NCBI GenBank assembly: GCA_963835735.1
Contig: CAWIGP010000005.1
Span: 248,001-312,000, forward strand
DNA: 64,000 nt
Reading direction: 5' to 3'
Origin: DASQMT01 sp963835735
GTDB taxonomy: Bacteria > Actinomycetota > Thermoleophilia > Solirubrobacterales > Solirubrobacteraceae
Within the stretch, counting starts at the first letter, position 1. Every line of letters starts with the position of its first letter. Made by a program: the position numbers and the translations under genes. Shown here piece after piece: positions 32,624 through 42,007 of the stretch. Under the pieces are notes generated by a model. The model was not told the origin of the DNA, did not search any database, and saw only the letters and a list, made by a program, of their open reading frames with translations.

Positions 32624-34990
32624 TCACCCGTCCTCGTCGTCCGGCACCGGGACGCCGGCAGCCCGCGCCTCGAGTCCGGCGAGCACCCGAGGCACGTCCC
32701 CCTCGGAGATCAGGACCTGGCGCGGCTTGGAGCCCTCGTAGCCGCTGATCACGCCGCGCCGCTCGAGCATGTCGATCAGCCGTCCCGCGCGCGTGTAGCC
32801 GAGCCGCAAGCGGCGCTGGAGCATCGACGTCGACGCCGTCTGCATCTCGGCCACGAGCCGGATCGCATCGCCCAGCAGCGGGTCCTCGTCGGGATCGAAG
32901 CCGTCCTCGCCGGCGCCGTCCACGACCTCCTCCTCGGCCTCCTCGAGCAGCTCCTCGCGGAACTCCGGCTCGCCCTGGGTGCGCCACTGCTCGGTCAGCT
33001 GCGCGATCTGGCCCTCGTCGACGTAGGCGCCCTGGATGCGCTGCAGGCGCGAGGAGCCGACCGGCGCGAACAGCATGTCGCCCTGGCCGAGCAGCGTCTC
33101 GGCGCCGTTCTGGTCGAGGATCACGCGCGAGTCCGTCTGCGACGACACCGCGAACGCGATACGCGACGGCACGTTCGCCTTGATCATGCCCGTGATCACG
33201 TCCACGCGCGGGCTCTGCGTGGCCAGCACGAGGTGGATTCCGACCGCGCGCGCCTTCTGTGCGAGCCGGATGATCGAGTCCTCGACGTCGGCCGGCGCCA
33301 CCATCATCAGGTCGGCCAGCTCGTCGATCACGCACAGCACGTACGGCAGCGCGGCCTCGCCGCGGCGCTCGCGCACCTTGTTCATCTCGATCAGGTTGCG
33401 CGTGCGCGCGACCGCCATGTACGAGTAGCGCTGCTCCATCTCGCGCACGAGGTTCTGCAGCGCCGTGGCGGCCTGCTTGGGTGAGGTGATCACCGGGGTG
33501 AGCAGATGCGGGATCGAGTCGTAGTGGTTGAGCTCGACCTGCTTGGGATCGACGAGCACGAGCCGCACCTCATGCGGCGTGGCGCGCAGGAGCACCGAGG
33601 CGAGCATCGCGTTGATGCAGCCCGACTTGCCGGCGCCGGTCGTGCCCGCGACGAGCAGGTGCGGCATCTTGGCGAGGTCCGCGCCGATCGAGCGGCCCGC
33701 GACGTCCTTGCCGAGCCAGACCGTCAGCGGCGACCAGCCTTCGGGCGCCGCCTGCATGACGTCGCCGAGATGCACGATCCGGCGGCGCGCGTTGGGCACC
33801 TCCACTCCGACCGCCTGCTTGCCGGGGATCGGCGCCAGGATGCGGATGTCGGAGGCCGCGAGCGCGTATGCGAGGTCGTCCTTGAGCTGGGCGACCTTGG
33901 CGACCTTGATGCCGGGCGCGAGGCGCAGCTCGTAGCGTGTGATATGCGGCCCGGCGACCATGCCGATCACGCGCGCCTCGACGCCGAAGTGGCCGAGCGC
34001 CTCGACGAGCTGCGCGGCGACCTTCTCCTGCCCGGCCGTGTCGGGGCGGCTCGCGTCGGCGGTCGAGCGGACCAGGAAGCGGGGGTCGGGGACGGTCCAG
34101 ACGAAGTCCGGCGCGTCGGTGACCGAGCGGCGCAGGCGGCCCTGCGGCGTGAGGTCCTCGGGCTCGACGTCGCGCGTCGACCGCAGCACGCCCGGCTCAT
34201 CGGTCTCGGGGTCCTCGGCGAGGCGCGGTTCCTTCTCCTCCGGCTCGGGCTCGGGCTCGGGGACCGGCTCGAACGGCTCGGTCGCAGGCGCGGGCTCGGC
34301 CTCGTAGAGGTCCGGGAAGCGGTCGGCGCCCGACCAGAACTCGCGCCTGACCTCGGTCGCCTCGGACTGCTCGAGATCGGCCAGCTCCTCTTTCGGGGAG
34401 CGGCGCCGGGTCACCGCGGTGCGCACCGGCTCGGCGCCCTGGCGCACGGCATGGCCGACCGAGTCGCCGGTCGCCTTGATCACGCTCGCGACGCTCGCGC
34501 CCGTGAGCAACAGCACGCCCGCGACGAACAGGAACACGGCGACGATGTGCGACCCGACGTCCCCGAGCAGCGACGACGTCGCGTCGTGCAGCTGCTCGCC
34601 GACCCACCCACCGTCGCCCGGCCCGAGACCCAGCGTCCCGGCTGCGAACCCGAGGCAGCCGGCGAGGAGCAGGCACGCCGCGGCGGCGCGGAACGGGCGC
34701 ACCGCCGGCAGCACGGGCCGCAGTACGAGCACGGCGCCCGCCGCGAGCAGCCCGACCGGGACGACGTAGCGGACCTCGCCGACCAGGTCGCGCAGTCCGT
34801 CGACGAGGCGGTCGCCACCCTGTCCCCCGTCCCAGCCGAGGTAGATCAGGAAGGCGAGGAAGATCGCGATCGCGACAAGCGCCAGCCCGATCAGGTCCCA
34901 GTGGCGCTGCTCGAGCGCCGGTATGCGGTCGCGCCACGCCGACGGCGGCGCGGAGCGTCGTGCGCGCGGCTTGCGGCGGGCGGCGGGCAT
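32624..34990 (-). CDS. ftsK: DNA translocase FtsK
   Basis: 788-residue septal DNA pump. Four to five transmembrane helices occupy about residues 25-180. A linker rich in Glu and Pro follows. The motor has Walker A GTTGAGKSGCINAM near residue 448, Walker B LPYVLCVIDELADLMM and IHLVLATQSPRVDVITG. The C-terminal gamma winged helix reads DAIRLVAEMQTASTSMLQRR and is expected to recognise KOPS-like sequences. It moves chromosome dimers through the septum. 18 bases separate its stop from the rodZ-like start. A divergent response regulator starts 102 bases away. Confidence 0.96.
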   Translation of the reverse strand: MPAARRKPRARRSAPPSAWRDRIPALEQRHWDLIGLALVAIAIFLAFLIYLGWDGGQGGDRLVDGLRDLVGEVRYVVPVGLLAAGAVLVLRPVLPAVRPFRAAAACLLLAGCLGFAAGTLGLGPGDGGWVGEQLHDATSSLLGDVGSHIVAVFLFVAGVLLLTGASVASVIKATGDSVGHAVRQGAEPVRTAVTRRRSPKEELADLEQSEATEVRREFWSGADRFPDLYEAEPAPATEPFEPVPEPEPEPEEKEPRLAEDPETDEPGVLRSTRDVEPEDLTPQGRLRRSVTDAPDFVWTVPDPRFLVRSTADASRPDTAGQEKVAAQLVEALGHFGVEARVIGMVAGPHITRYELRLAPGIKVAKVAQLKDDLAYALAASDIRILAPIPGKQAVGVEVPNARRRIVHLGDVMQAAPEGWSPLTVWLGKDVAGRSIGADLAKMPHLLVAGTTGAGKSGCINAMLASVLLRATPHEVRLVLVDPKQVELNHYDSIPHLLTPVITSPKQAATALQNLVREMEQRYSYMAVARTRNLIEMNKVRERRGEAALPYVLCVIDELADLMMVAPADVEDSIIRLAQKARAVGIHLVLATQSPRVDVITGMIKANVPSRIAFAVSSQTDSRVILDQNGAETLLGQGDMLFAPVGSSRLQRIQGAYVDEGQIAQLTEQWRTQGEPEFREELLEEAEEEVVDGAGEDGFDPDEDPLLGDAIRLVAEMQTASTSMLQRRLRLGYTRAGRLIDMLERRGVISGYEGSKPRQVLISEGDVPRVLAGLEARAAGVPVPDDEDG

Positions 34991-35092
34991 GCGTTCGGTC
35001 CCGGTTCGACGCCCGCTCGCGGGCTCCTTCCCGTTACGGCGCGCGCCCCGCAGTTACCCATTCCTAAGCCGCTGCGCGTAATCTAAAGACCA

Positions 35093-35782
35093 ATGGAGGC
35101 ATCAGACCGTCCCGTTCGCGTGCTCGTCGTCGAGGACGACTTGGAGATCGCCCAGGTCCTACAGCGCCAGCTGCGGCTCGAGGGCTACGAGGTCAAACTG
35201 GCCGGCGACGGCGTCGCCGCGCTGGACGAGGTGCACGCGTTCCTGCCCGACATCATCGTGCTCGACCTCGGGCTGCCGCGGATGGACGGCATCGACGTCG
35301 CCCGCCGGCTGCGCAAGGACGAGGACGACACGCCGATCCTGATGCTGACGGCGCGTGACGCGCTCGACTCGCGCGTCGAGGGGCTGGACGTCGGCGCCGA
35401 CGACTACCTGGTCAAGCCGTTCGAGCGCCAGGAGCTGCTCGCCCGCATGCGCGCACTGCTGCGCCGGCGCCCGCCGCGCGGCATGGCGCCGCTGCGCGTC
35501 GGCGACCTCACGCTCAACCCGGACACGCACGAGGTCCGGCGTGCCGAGCGCGAGATCGAGCTGACCCAGCGCGAGTTCGAGCTGCTCGAGTACCTGATGC
35601 GCAACGAGCGCCTGGTGATCTCGCGCCAGAAGCTGCTCGACGAGGTCTGGGGCTACGACCCGTTCTCGATCACGAACACGATCGAGGTGTTCGTGTCCAA
35701 CCTGCGGAGGAAGCTGGAAGCCGGTGGCGAGCCGAGGCTCCTTCATACGGTCCGCGGCGCGGGCTACGTCCTCCGCGTATAA
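35093..35782 (+). CDS. OmpR/PhoB-family response regulator
   Basis: 229 residues. Receiver domain: VLVVEDDLEIAQVLQRQLR with acidic pocket, phospho-acceptor Asp58 in IIVLDLGLPRMDG, the conserved Lys in DDYLVKPFERQELL. C-terminal winged-helix DNA-binding domain: REIELTQREFELLEYLMRN and TVRGAGYVLRV at the very end. A candidate -10 (TAATCT at 35079-35084) sits only 9 bases before the ATG, suggesting a leaderless transcript. It overlaps the histidine kinase gene by 59 bases. The pair resembles MprAB/TrcRS-like actinobacterial systems. Confidence 0.94.
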   Translation: MEASDRPVRVLVVEDDLEIAQVLQRQLRLEGYEVKLAGDGVAALDEVHAFLPDIIVLDLGLPRMDGIDVARRLRKDEDDTPILMLTARDALDSRVEGLDVGADDYLVKPFERQELLARMRALLRRRPPRGMAPLRVGDLTLNPDTHEVRRAEREIELTQREFELLEYLMRNERLVISRQKLLDEVWGYDPFSITNTIEVFVSNLRRKLEAGGEPRLLHTVRGAGYVLRV

Positions 35783-37163
35783 GCGGCTGCCGATCCGCTG
35801 GCGGCTCGCCGGCGGCTCCGCCGCGCTGACGCTCGTCATCCTGCTCGGCTTCGCGACGATCGTCGGGGTGCTGACGACGCGCAGCATCCGGTCGGACTTC
35901 GAGCGCGAGGTGGCCCAGTCGGCGAACGAGCTGGCGCGCGACGTGCGGCCGCGGGCGATCACCGACAACCAGGGCTTCATCCGCGACTATGACTGGGAGC
36001 GGCTCTCCAAGGGCAGCCCGGACCTCGAGTCCTACGCGCAGAGCCAGAACGCGGTCATCCGGCTCGTGACGCGCGACAACACGGTCCTCAACGCGACCCG
36101 CAACGCGCCCTACCTGCTGCCGCCGCGCAAGGACTCACAGGAGTGGAACGGCTGGCTGATCGAGTCCCGCGGCGTCGCGCTTCCCGACGGCGGCGTGTTC
36201 TACGTCCAGTTCGCGCGCCGGCTGTCCGACGTCGAGGCACGCGTCAACCGCGTGCGCGTGTTCCTCGGCCTCGGCGTGCTGGGCGGCGCGGCGCTCGCGC
36301 TGCTCGCGGGCCTCGCCACCGCGACGCGCGCGATGGCGCCGATCGCCCGCCTGACCGACGCGGCGCGTGCGATCACGCGCACGCGCGACCCGTCGCTCAC
36401 GATCCCGCACCCGGAGTCCAAGGACGAGGTCTCCGACCTGGCGATCACGCTCGAGAGCATGCTGCGCTCGCTGAACGAGGCGCGCGGCGAGACCGAGGCG
36501 ACGCTCGCGCGCCAGCGGCAGTTCGTCGCCGATGCGTCGCACGAGCTGCGCACGCCGCTGACGTCGGTGCTCGCGAACCTCGAGCTGCTCGAGATGGAGT
36601 TGGAGGGCGAGCAGCGCGAGGCCGCGGCGTCTGCGCTGCGCTCGTCGCGGCGGATGCGGCGACTGGTCGCCGACCTGCTGCTGCTGGCCCGCGCCGACGC
36701 CGGCCGCGTGGCGCGGCACGTCCCGGTCGACCTGTCCGAGATCGTCACCGAGGCGGCCGGCGAGCTCGAGCCGGTCGCGGGCGACCACCAGATCAGCATC
36801 GTCGCGCCGCCGGGCGCGGAGCTCGACGGCGCGCGCGACGAGCTACACCGGCTCACGACCAACCTGCTCGAGAATGCGCTGCGCCACACCGACCCGGGCA
36901 CCGCGGTCGAGGCGACCGTGGAGCGGCGCAACGGCGAGGTCGTGCTGTCGGTCGAGGACGACGGACCCGGCATCCCGCCCGAGCTGCGCGACAAGGTCTT
37001 CGAGCGCTTCTTCCGCGGCGCGGGCGACCGCAGCGGCTCCAGCGGACTGGGCCTGTCGATCGTCCGTGCGGTGGCGCAGTCGCACGACGGCACGGTCACG
37101 CTGGAGGAGCCGCTCGACGGCCGCGGCGCCCGCTTCGTGGTGCGATTCCCGGCCCGCGGCTGA
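35724..37163 (+). CDS. sensor histidine kinase
   Basis: 479 residues. Two transmembrane helices (about 30-50 and 178-200) flank a 125-residue extracytoplasmic sensor. HAMP follows, then the dimerisation domain with phospho-accepting His273 in VADASHELRTPLTSVLANLE, and the ATPase with N box NLLENALRHT, G1 VEDDGPGIPPELR, F box FERFFRG and G2 GLGLSIVRAVAQSHDG. The GTG start lies inside the response regulator gene, which gives the N-terminus a basic cytoplasmic leader. What it senses is not evident. A strong hairpin lies 155 bases downstream. Confidence 0.94.
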   Translation: MASRGSFIRSAARATSSAYKRLPIRWRLAGGSAALTLVILLGFATIVGVLTTRSIRSDFEREVAQSANELARDVRPRAITDNQGFIRDYDWERLSKGSPDLESYAQSQNAVIRLVTRDNTVLNATRNAPYLLPPRKDSQEWNGWLIESRGVALPDGGVFYVQFARRLSDVEARVNRVRVFLGLGVLGGAALALLAGLATATRAMAPIARLTDAARAITRTRDPSLTIPHPESKDEVSDLAITLESMLRSLNEARGETEATLARQRQFVADASHELRTPLTSVLANLELLEMELEGEQREAAASALRSSRRMRRLVADLLLLARADAGRVARHVPVDLSEIVTEAAGELEPVAGDHQISIVAPPGAELDGARDELHRLTTNLLENALRHTDPGTAVEATVERRNGEVVLSVEDDGPGIPPELRDKVFERFFRGAGDRSGSSGLGLSIVRAVAQSHDGTVTLEEPLDGRGARFVVRFPARG

Positions 37164-37318
37164 GCGGATCAGGCCGAGGCGCCGCCGCTCCCGGGTCGAC
37201 GATTCGTCCAGATTCGGCCCGGGTCACGCGGGCCGTGTACCGACGAGCCGCTCGGCTCGCTCGCGGCCGAAACGGCGCCCGAGCAGCCGATCTCCGTCAC
37301 TCCGGAAGTCGCCGCATT

Positions 37319-37358
37319 GGCGGGCGGACGGATCCCTTGAGGGATTCGTCCGCCCGCC
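37319..37358 (+). terminator. strong 18-bp hairpin after the two-component operon
   Basis: Arms GGCGGGCGGACGGATCCC and GGGATTCGTCCGCCCGCC pair over 18 positions with one G-U pair, around a TTGA loop. There is no T run right after it, so it may act as a rho-aided terminator or an RNA-stabilising end for the kinase transcript. It also isolates the candidate small RNA that follows. Confidence 0.6.
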
Positions 37359-37404
37359 TGGACGAATGTCCGACTTTCGACATCCGCCCGCCTCCCATAC
37401 CTTC

Positions 37405-37551
37405 CTGCCCGTCAAGGTTGATCGGACGCTCTATCCGGGTGTTGCAGCACCGGGGGATAGAGAGAAGGGGGCACGGAATGGGCTGGGCCAAGTAATTCGC
37501 AGGGAAGCAACTGACCTGATGATTGGCGCCGCGAAGGCGCCTTTCGTCTTT
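37405..37551 (+). ncRNA. candidate structured small RNA with own promoter and terminator
   Basis: Between convergent genes. A possible promoter has TTCGAC at 37376-37381 and TACCTT at 37398-37403, spacer 16. The body contains a stem CTCTATCC/GGATAGAG enclosing GGTG/CACC (37430-37463), a G-rich single-stranded stretch, and GGGAAGCAACTGACCTGATG. It ends with GGCGCC-GCGAA-GGCGCC followed by TTTCGTCTTT, a good intrinsic terminator at 37525-37551. All frames lack credible protein and base composition differs from the coding flanks. It does not match a riboswitch or housekeeping RNA consensus that I know. Confidence 0.5.
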
Positions 37552-37609
37552 ATCGCCCGCCCGCAATATCGGTACTCAGCGTCGCGCCCTGAATCGGACG
37601 GTCGTCCAG

Positions 37610-38977
37610 TCACGCAGCCGCGACGCGGGGAGATGCGTAGTCGCGAACCCGCCGCTCCATATTGAGCTCACGCTCGAAATCCGCGTCGTCTGCATGTCGG
37701 AACGTGACGGACCGCTTCTCGAGCAGGCCGACGAACGTCTCGACCACTCCGGCATCCAACTGCCTGCTCGATACCCGCCGCAACTCTTCGATTGCTTCGC
37801 GTGACGAGACCGGGCTGCGGTACGAATCGCGCGAGGTCATCACGTCGTATGTGTCGGCGACCGAGATGATGCGTGCGGCGAGTGGGATCTGCTCGCCGAC
37901 GAGGCCGTTCGGGTAGCCGTCGCCGTCGATGCGCTCGTGGTGAGCGAGGATAATCTCGGCGACGGGACCGTAGCCGTCGATGCGCGCTACGAGCCGAGCG
38001 CCCTGCTCGGGGTGCCGGCGTACGACCTCCAGCTGGGCCGGCGACAGCTTGCTGTCGGCGAACAGGATCGAGTCCGGGAAGATGAACTTGCCGATGTCAT
38101 GCAGCAAGGCGGCCGTGTGGACGACGTCCTGGTCGCGCTTGGACAAGCCCAGCTCGCGGGCGATCTCACGCGAATACCGCGCCACCGCTGCCGAGTGCCG
38201 CGCGGTCATCTTGTCCCGCAACGAAAGGGTCTGGAGCACGGTGCCGAGCAGACCGACCTGCAGCGACGCGAGCTCGCGCGTGCGCCCTTCGAGTTGCTCC
38301 TTGCGCTCGACCGAACTCAATGCGGTGCGGAGCAGGTACTGGAAGACGAGACCGACGACGGCCAACAGCCCGATCGCTGCGACGTCCTGGCCCTGATACG
38401 CGAACGCGACGCCGGCAGTAAGCAATCCGGTCGCAAACTCGACGGGGAGCACCGGCGCGTAGATCTGACGGAAGCTGGTCCACACCACCCAGCCCTCGAA
38501 CACGCGGAAGTCGATCGCGATGAGCAGGAAGTTCAGGAGGTTCGTGACAATGAAGATGCCGAACACCAGGACGATGTAACTCGCCGGGCTGGTGTCCAGC
38601 AGTTCGTGTCCGCCGATCAGGTCGAAGGCGACGCCGCCCGCCAGCGGAAAGAACGCGTAGGTCGAGAGGTTCGCGACCCACGACTGCAGCGGGCTCCGGC
38701 GGTGGACGCAGCTGAACACCATCGACAGCACGCCGAGCGCGGCGGCCGGCGCCGGGCCCATCAGCGTCATGCCGAGCACGAGCGCCAGGAAGGCGGCCGA
38801 GACGGTGATCTGCTTCGTGACGATCCGGAACGCCTCGCTGGCTACGGCGAGCCCGAGCAGCAGGAGGAACAGGCTTAGATCCCAGTCGTCCTTGCGCGAG
38901 AGCGCCACTGCAGCGACCGCCGATCCGCTCAGCAGCAGTCCCTGCCCCACGACAAGTGCGCGTTCCGTGCGCTTCAC
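37610..38977 (-). CDS. membrane HD-GYP domain phosphodiesterase
   Basis: 455 residues. The first 220 form about six transmembrane helices of a MASE-like sensor. A short linker helix leads to the HD-GYP domain, with RHSAAVARYSREIARELGLS, HDIGK near residue 295, RHPEQGARLV and HHERIDGDGYPNGLVGEQIP. The HD and GYP residues are all present, so c-di-GMP hydrolysis is likely. No GGDEF partner is present in the window. It is convergent with the candidate RNA, whose terminator lies 59 bases beyond its stop codon, so antisense interaction through its mRNA end is possible. Confidence 0.9.
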   Translation of the reverse strand: MKRTERALVVGQGLLLSGSAVAAVALSRKDDWDLSLFLLLLGLAVASEAFRIVTKQITVSAAFLALVLGMTLMGPAPAAALGVLSMVFSCVHRRSPLQSWVANLSTYAFFPLAGGVAFDLIGGHELLDTSPASYIVLVFGIFIVTNLLNFLLIAIDFRVFEGWVVWTSFRQIYAPVLPVEFATGLLTAGVAFAYQGQDVAAIGLLAVVGLVFQYLLRTALSSVERKEQLEGRTRELASLQVGLLGTVLQTLSLRDKMTARHSAAVARYSREIARELGLSKRDQDVVHTAALLHDIGKFIFPDSILFADSKLSPAQLEVVRRHPEQGARLVARIDGYGPVAEIILAHHERIDGDGYPNGLVGEQIPLAARIISVADTYDVMTSRDSYRSPVSSREAIEELRRVSSRQLDAGVVETFVGLLEKRSVTFRHADDADFERELNMERRVRDYASPRVAAA

Positions 38978-39053
38978 CGCCCACGTAATCGGCAGTAGGC
39001 AGCAGGACCCTTAGCGCTCCAAAGCACCGGATTCGCGCAGCCGTCACACCGCC

Positions 39054-40343
39054 ATGCAGTCGCTACTCTCACCGCCCATCCGAGCCAATCTCGCCCCCCT
39101 CCGCGTGCCGGCTTTCGGCCGGCTGCTCTTCTCCTACGCGACGAACTCGATCGGCGACTACGTCGGGCTCGTGGCGCTCGCCGTGCTCGTTTACGGCGAG
39201 ACCAAGGACCCGCTCGCCACGACCGCGCTGTTCATCACCGCGCAGTTCCTGCCGGCGTTCTTCGCCCCCGTCCTCACCGCGAAGGTCGACCAGCAGTCGC
39301 TGCGCCGCGTGCTGCCGGCCATCTACGCGACCGAGGCGATCGTGTTCGCGGCGCTCGCGCTGCTCGCCGGCTCGTTCTCGCTCGCGCCCGTGCTCGCGCT
39401 CGCGCTGCTCGACGGCGTGCTGATGCTGACCGCGCGCGGGTTGTCGCGCGGCGCCGTGAACAGCGTGCTGCAGCCGGAAGGGCTGCTCAGGGAGGGAAAC
39501 GGGCTGCTGAACGTCGGCTTCGCGGCCGCGAGCGTCGGCGGCGCGGCGCTCGGCGGCCTGCTCGTCGACCTGTTCGGCGTCTCGACCGCGCTGCTCGTCG
39601 ACGCCGCCTCGTTCGCGGTCATCGCGGTCGTGCTCGCGACGTGCCGAAGCCTGCCGCGACCCGAGTCCGAGCCGGAGCCGCTCCTCGCCCGCACGCGCGC
39701 CGGGCTGCGCTACGCGCGGACGAACCGCGTCGCGCGCTTCCTGATCGGCGGGGAAGGACTCGCGGTCATGTTCTTCACGCTGATCGTCCCGATCGAGATC
39801 GTGTACGCGGCAGAGACGCTCGACACCAACGATCTCGGCTACGGCATCCTGCTCTCGTCCTGGGGCGCCGGGATCGTGCTCGGCAGCCTCGTCTTTCTCA
39901 GCGTCCGCCGACGTTCCGTCAGCACGCTCGTACTTTCGTCGACGCTCGCCATCGGATGCGCCTATCTGGGCATGGCCGTGTCGAGGGAGCTGTGGATGGC
40001 CTGCGCCTTCTCCGTGCTCGGCGGTCTCGGCAACGGCGTGCAGTGGGTCTCGGTCATGACCGCGCTGCAGGAGTCGACGCCCGCCGACCTGCAGGCGCGC
40101 ATCACCGGCCTGCTCGAGTCCGTCACGTCGGCGATGACCGGCGTCGGCTTCCTGATCGGCGGGATCATTACTGCGGCCACCGCGCCGCCGACGGCGTTCG
40201 TGGTCTCGGGTCTCGGCGTCGTGCTGCTGGTGCTGCTCGCCGCGGTCTTCCGCGTCATCCCGGACACGACGGGCGCACCGCCCGAGCCCCGGGAGTCGCG
40301 TCGGTTCGAGCGCCCGGCGGTCGTCGAGCGCGACTCGGGCTAG
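39054..40343 (+). CDS. MFS transporter (enterobactin-exporter-like)
   Basis: 429 residues with 12 predicted helices. N-terminal features include FGRLLFSYATNSIGDYVGLV and the loop 2-3 segment TAKVDQQSLRRVLP, the equivalent of the MFS A motif in a diverged form. Later, GLGNGVQWVSVMTALQESTP resembles the EntS/macrolide efflux branch. It is likely a drug or metabolite exporter; the substrate is unknown. The ATG lies 76 bases from the divergent HD-GYP start. Its 3' end overlaps the convergent rnj by four bases. Confidence 0.85.
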   Translation: MQSLLSPPIRANLAPLRVPAFGRLLFSYATNSIGDYVGLVALAVLVYGETKDPLATTALFITAQFLPAFFAPVLTAKVDQQSLRRVLPAIYATEAIVFAALALLAGSFSLAPVLALALLDGVLMLTARGLSRGAVNSVLQPEGLLREGNGLLNVGFAAASVGGAALGGLLVDLFGVSTALLVDAASFAVIAVVLATCRSLPRPESEPEPLLARTRAGLRYARTNRVARFLIGGEGLAVMFFTLIVPIEIVYAAETLDTNDLGYGILLSSWGAGIVLGSLVFLSVRRRSVSTLVLSSTLAIGCAYLGMAVSRELWMACAFSVLGGLGNGVQWVSVMTALQESTPADLQARITGLLESVTSAMTGVGFLIGGIITAATAPPTAFVVSGLGVVLLVLLAAVFRVIPDTTGAPPEPRESRRFERPAVVERDSG

Positions 40344-42007
40344 ACCTCGACGATCACCGGCAGCACCATCGGGCGGCGGCGCAGCCGCTCGTAGATGAAG
40401 CCCGCGAGGTCGTCGTGGAGCATCGACTCGAGCTGCTGGATCTCGGTGATCCGCTGCTCGGCCGCGCGGTCGAGGGAATCCTCGACCGCGTCGCGCAGCT
40501 CCTCGACGAACTCGGAGTTGCCGTCGAGGAACGGGACTCCTCGGGCCAGCACCTCCGGCGGTACGACCGAGGACCCGTCCTGCTCGCTGATCGTCGCGAC
40601 GACGATGAAGATGCCGTCCGCGGAGAGCATCCGGCGGTCGCGCAGCGCGACGTCGGTGACGTCGCCGATGTCGACCCCGTCGACGAAGATCATGCCGCTC
40701 TGCTCGCGCTCGCCGAAGCGCGCGCCATGCTCGTCGATCTCCAGCGGCCGCCCGTTCTCGGTGCGGAAGATGTTCTCCGCCGCGACCCCGACCGCCTCGG
40801 CGAGCTGGCCGTGCAGCATCAGCCGCTTGTAGTCGCCGTGCACCGGCATCACGTAGCGCGGGTGCGTGAGGTTGAGCATCATCTTGATCTCCTCCTGGAA
40901 CCCGTGGCCGGAGGCGTGGATCGGCGCGTCGCGCGTGGTCACCACGTCGGCGCCGACGTGGTACAGGCGGTCGATCGTGTCGTTGACCGCGCGCTCGTTG
41001 CCGGGGATCGGCGTGGCGGAGAAGACCACCGTGTCGCCCTCGCGCAGCTCGACCTGCGGGTGGTCGCGGTAGGCCATCCGGCGCAGGGCCGACAGCGGCT
41101 CGCCCTGGGAGCCGGTCGAGACGATCACGACCTTCTCGGGCGGGAACTGGTCGACCTCGCGCAGCGGGATCAGCATCGCCTCGGGCACCTCGATGTGGCC
41201 CAGCGAGCGGCCGATGTTGATGTTCTTGCGCATCGAGCGCCCGACGAGCGCGACCTTGCGTCCCAGCGCCGCCGCGGCGTCGATCACCTGCTGCACGCGG
41301 TGGATGTTGGACGCGAAGCAGGTGACGATGATCCGGCCCTTGCAGTGATGGAAGACGCGCTCGAGGTTCGGGCCGACGGTGGACTCGCTCGTCGACATCC
41401 CCGGCCGGTCGGCGTTCGTGGAGTCGCCGCACAGCAGCAGCAGCCCCTCCCGCCCCAGCTCGGCGAGTCGCGACATGTCGGCCGGCGCGCCGCCCACCGG
41501 CGTCTGGTCGAACTTGTAGTCGCCGGTGACCAGCACGGTCCCCAGCTCGGTCGTCAGCGCGACCCCGCACGCGTCCGGGATCGAGTGCGTGAGGTGGACG
41601 AGCTCGATCCGGAACGGTCCGGCGTCGACGATGTCGCCGGTCGGCAGCACGTCCAGTCGCGCCTTGCGGAGCTTGTGCTCGTCGAGCTTGGAGCGCGCCA
41701 TCGCGACCGTCAGCTGCCCGCCGTAGGTCACCGGGATGCTCTCTTCCCCCAGCTCGCGGAGCACCCACGGCAGTGCGCCGAGGTGGTCCTCGTGGCCGTG
41801 GGTGATCACGATCGCCTCGATGTCGTCGACGCGCTCGCGCAGGTAGGTGAAGTCCGGCAGCACCAGGTCGATGCCCAGCTGCTCGGCGGTCGGGAAGCGC
41901 AGGCCGGCGTCGACGACCACGATCCGGTCGCCGTACTCGACGACCGTCATGTTCTTGCCGATCTCGCCGACGCCTCCCAGCGGGAGGACGCGCAGTGTCC
42001 CGCTCAC
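40340..42007 (-). CDS. rnj: ribonuclease J
   Basis: RNase J is a 5'-3' exonuclease and endonuclease that matures and degrades RNA. The 555-residue protein has the metallo-beta-lactamase motif HGHEDHLG at residues 70-77, HSIPDACGVAL, GDYKFDQTPVGG, the beta-CASP portion (VTCFASNIHRVQQVIDAAAA, VSTGSQGEPLSALRRMAY), HASGHGFQEEIKMML and MPVHGDYKRLMLHG. Its ATG overlaps the dapA stop by four bases; dapA-rnj is the standard actinobacterial order. With rny and pnp this window encodes three core RNA-decay nucleases. Confidence 0.96.
   Translation of the reverse strand: MSGTLRVLPLGGVGEIGKNMTVVEYGDRIVVVDAGLRFPTAEQLGIDLVLPDFTYLRERVDDIEAIVITHGHEDHLGALPWVLRELGEESIPVTYGGQLTVAMARSKLDEHKLRKARLDVLPTGDIVDAGPFRIELVHLTHSIPDACGVALTTELGTVLVTGDYKFDQTPVGGAPADMSRLAELGREGLLLLCGDSTNADRPGMSTSESTVGPNLERVFHHCKGRIIVTCFASNIHRVQQVIDAAAALGRKVALVGRSMRKNINIGRSLGHIEVPEAMLIPLREVDQFPPEKVVIVSTGSQGEPLSALRRMAYRDHPQVELREGDTVVFSATPIPGNERAVNDTIDRLYHVGADVVTTRDAPIHASGHGFQEEIKMMLNLTHPRYVMPVHGDYKRLMLHGQLAEAVGVAAENIFRTENGRPLEIDEHGARFGEREQSGMIFVDGVDIGDVTDVALRDRRMLSADGIFIVVATISEQDGSSVVPPEVLARGVPFLDGNSEFVEELRDAVEDSLDRAAEQRITEIQQLESMLHDDLAGFIYERLRRRPMVLPVIVEV

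Noticed and set aside
39069..41768. Minus-strand open frame of 899 codons
   Set aside because: It is a second frame of rnj joined to the antisense of the MFS gene; both of those have recognisable motifs in other frames.
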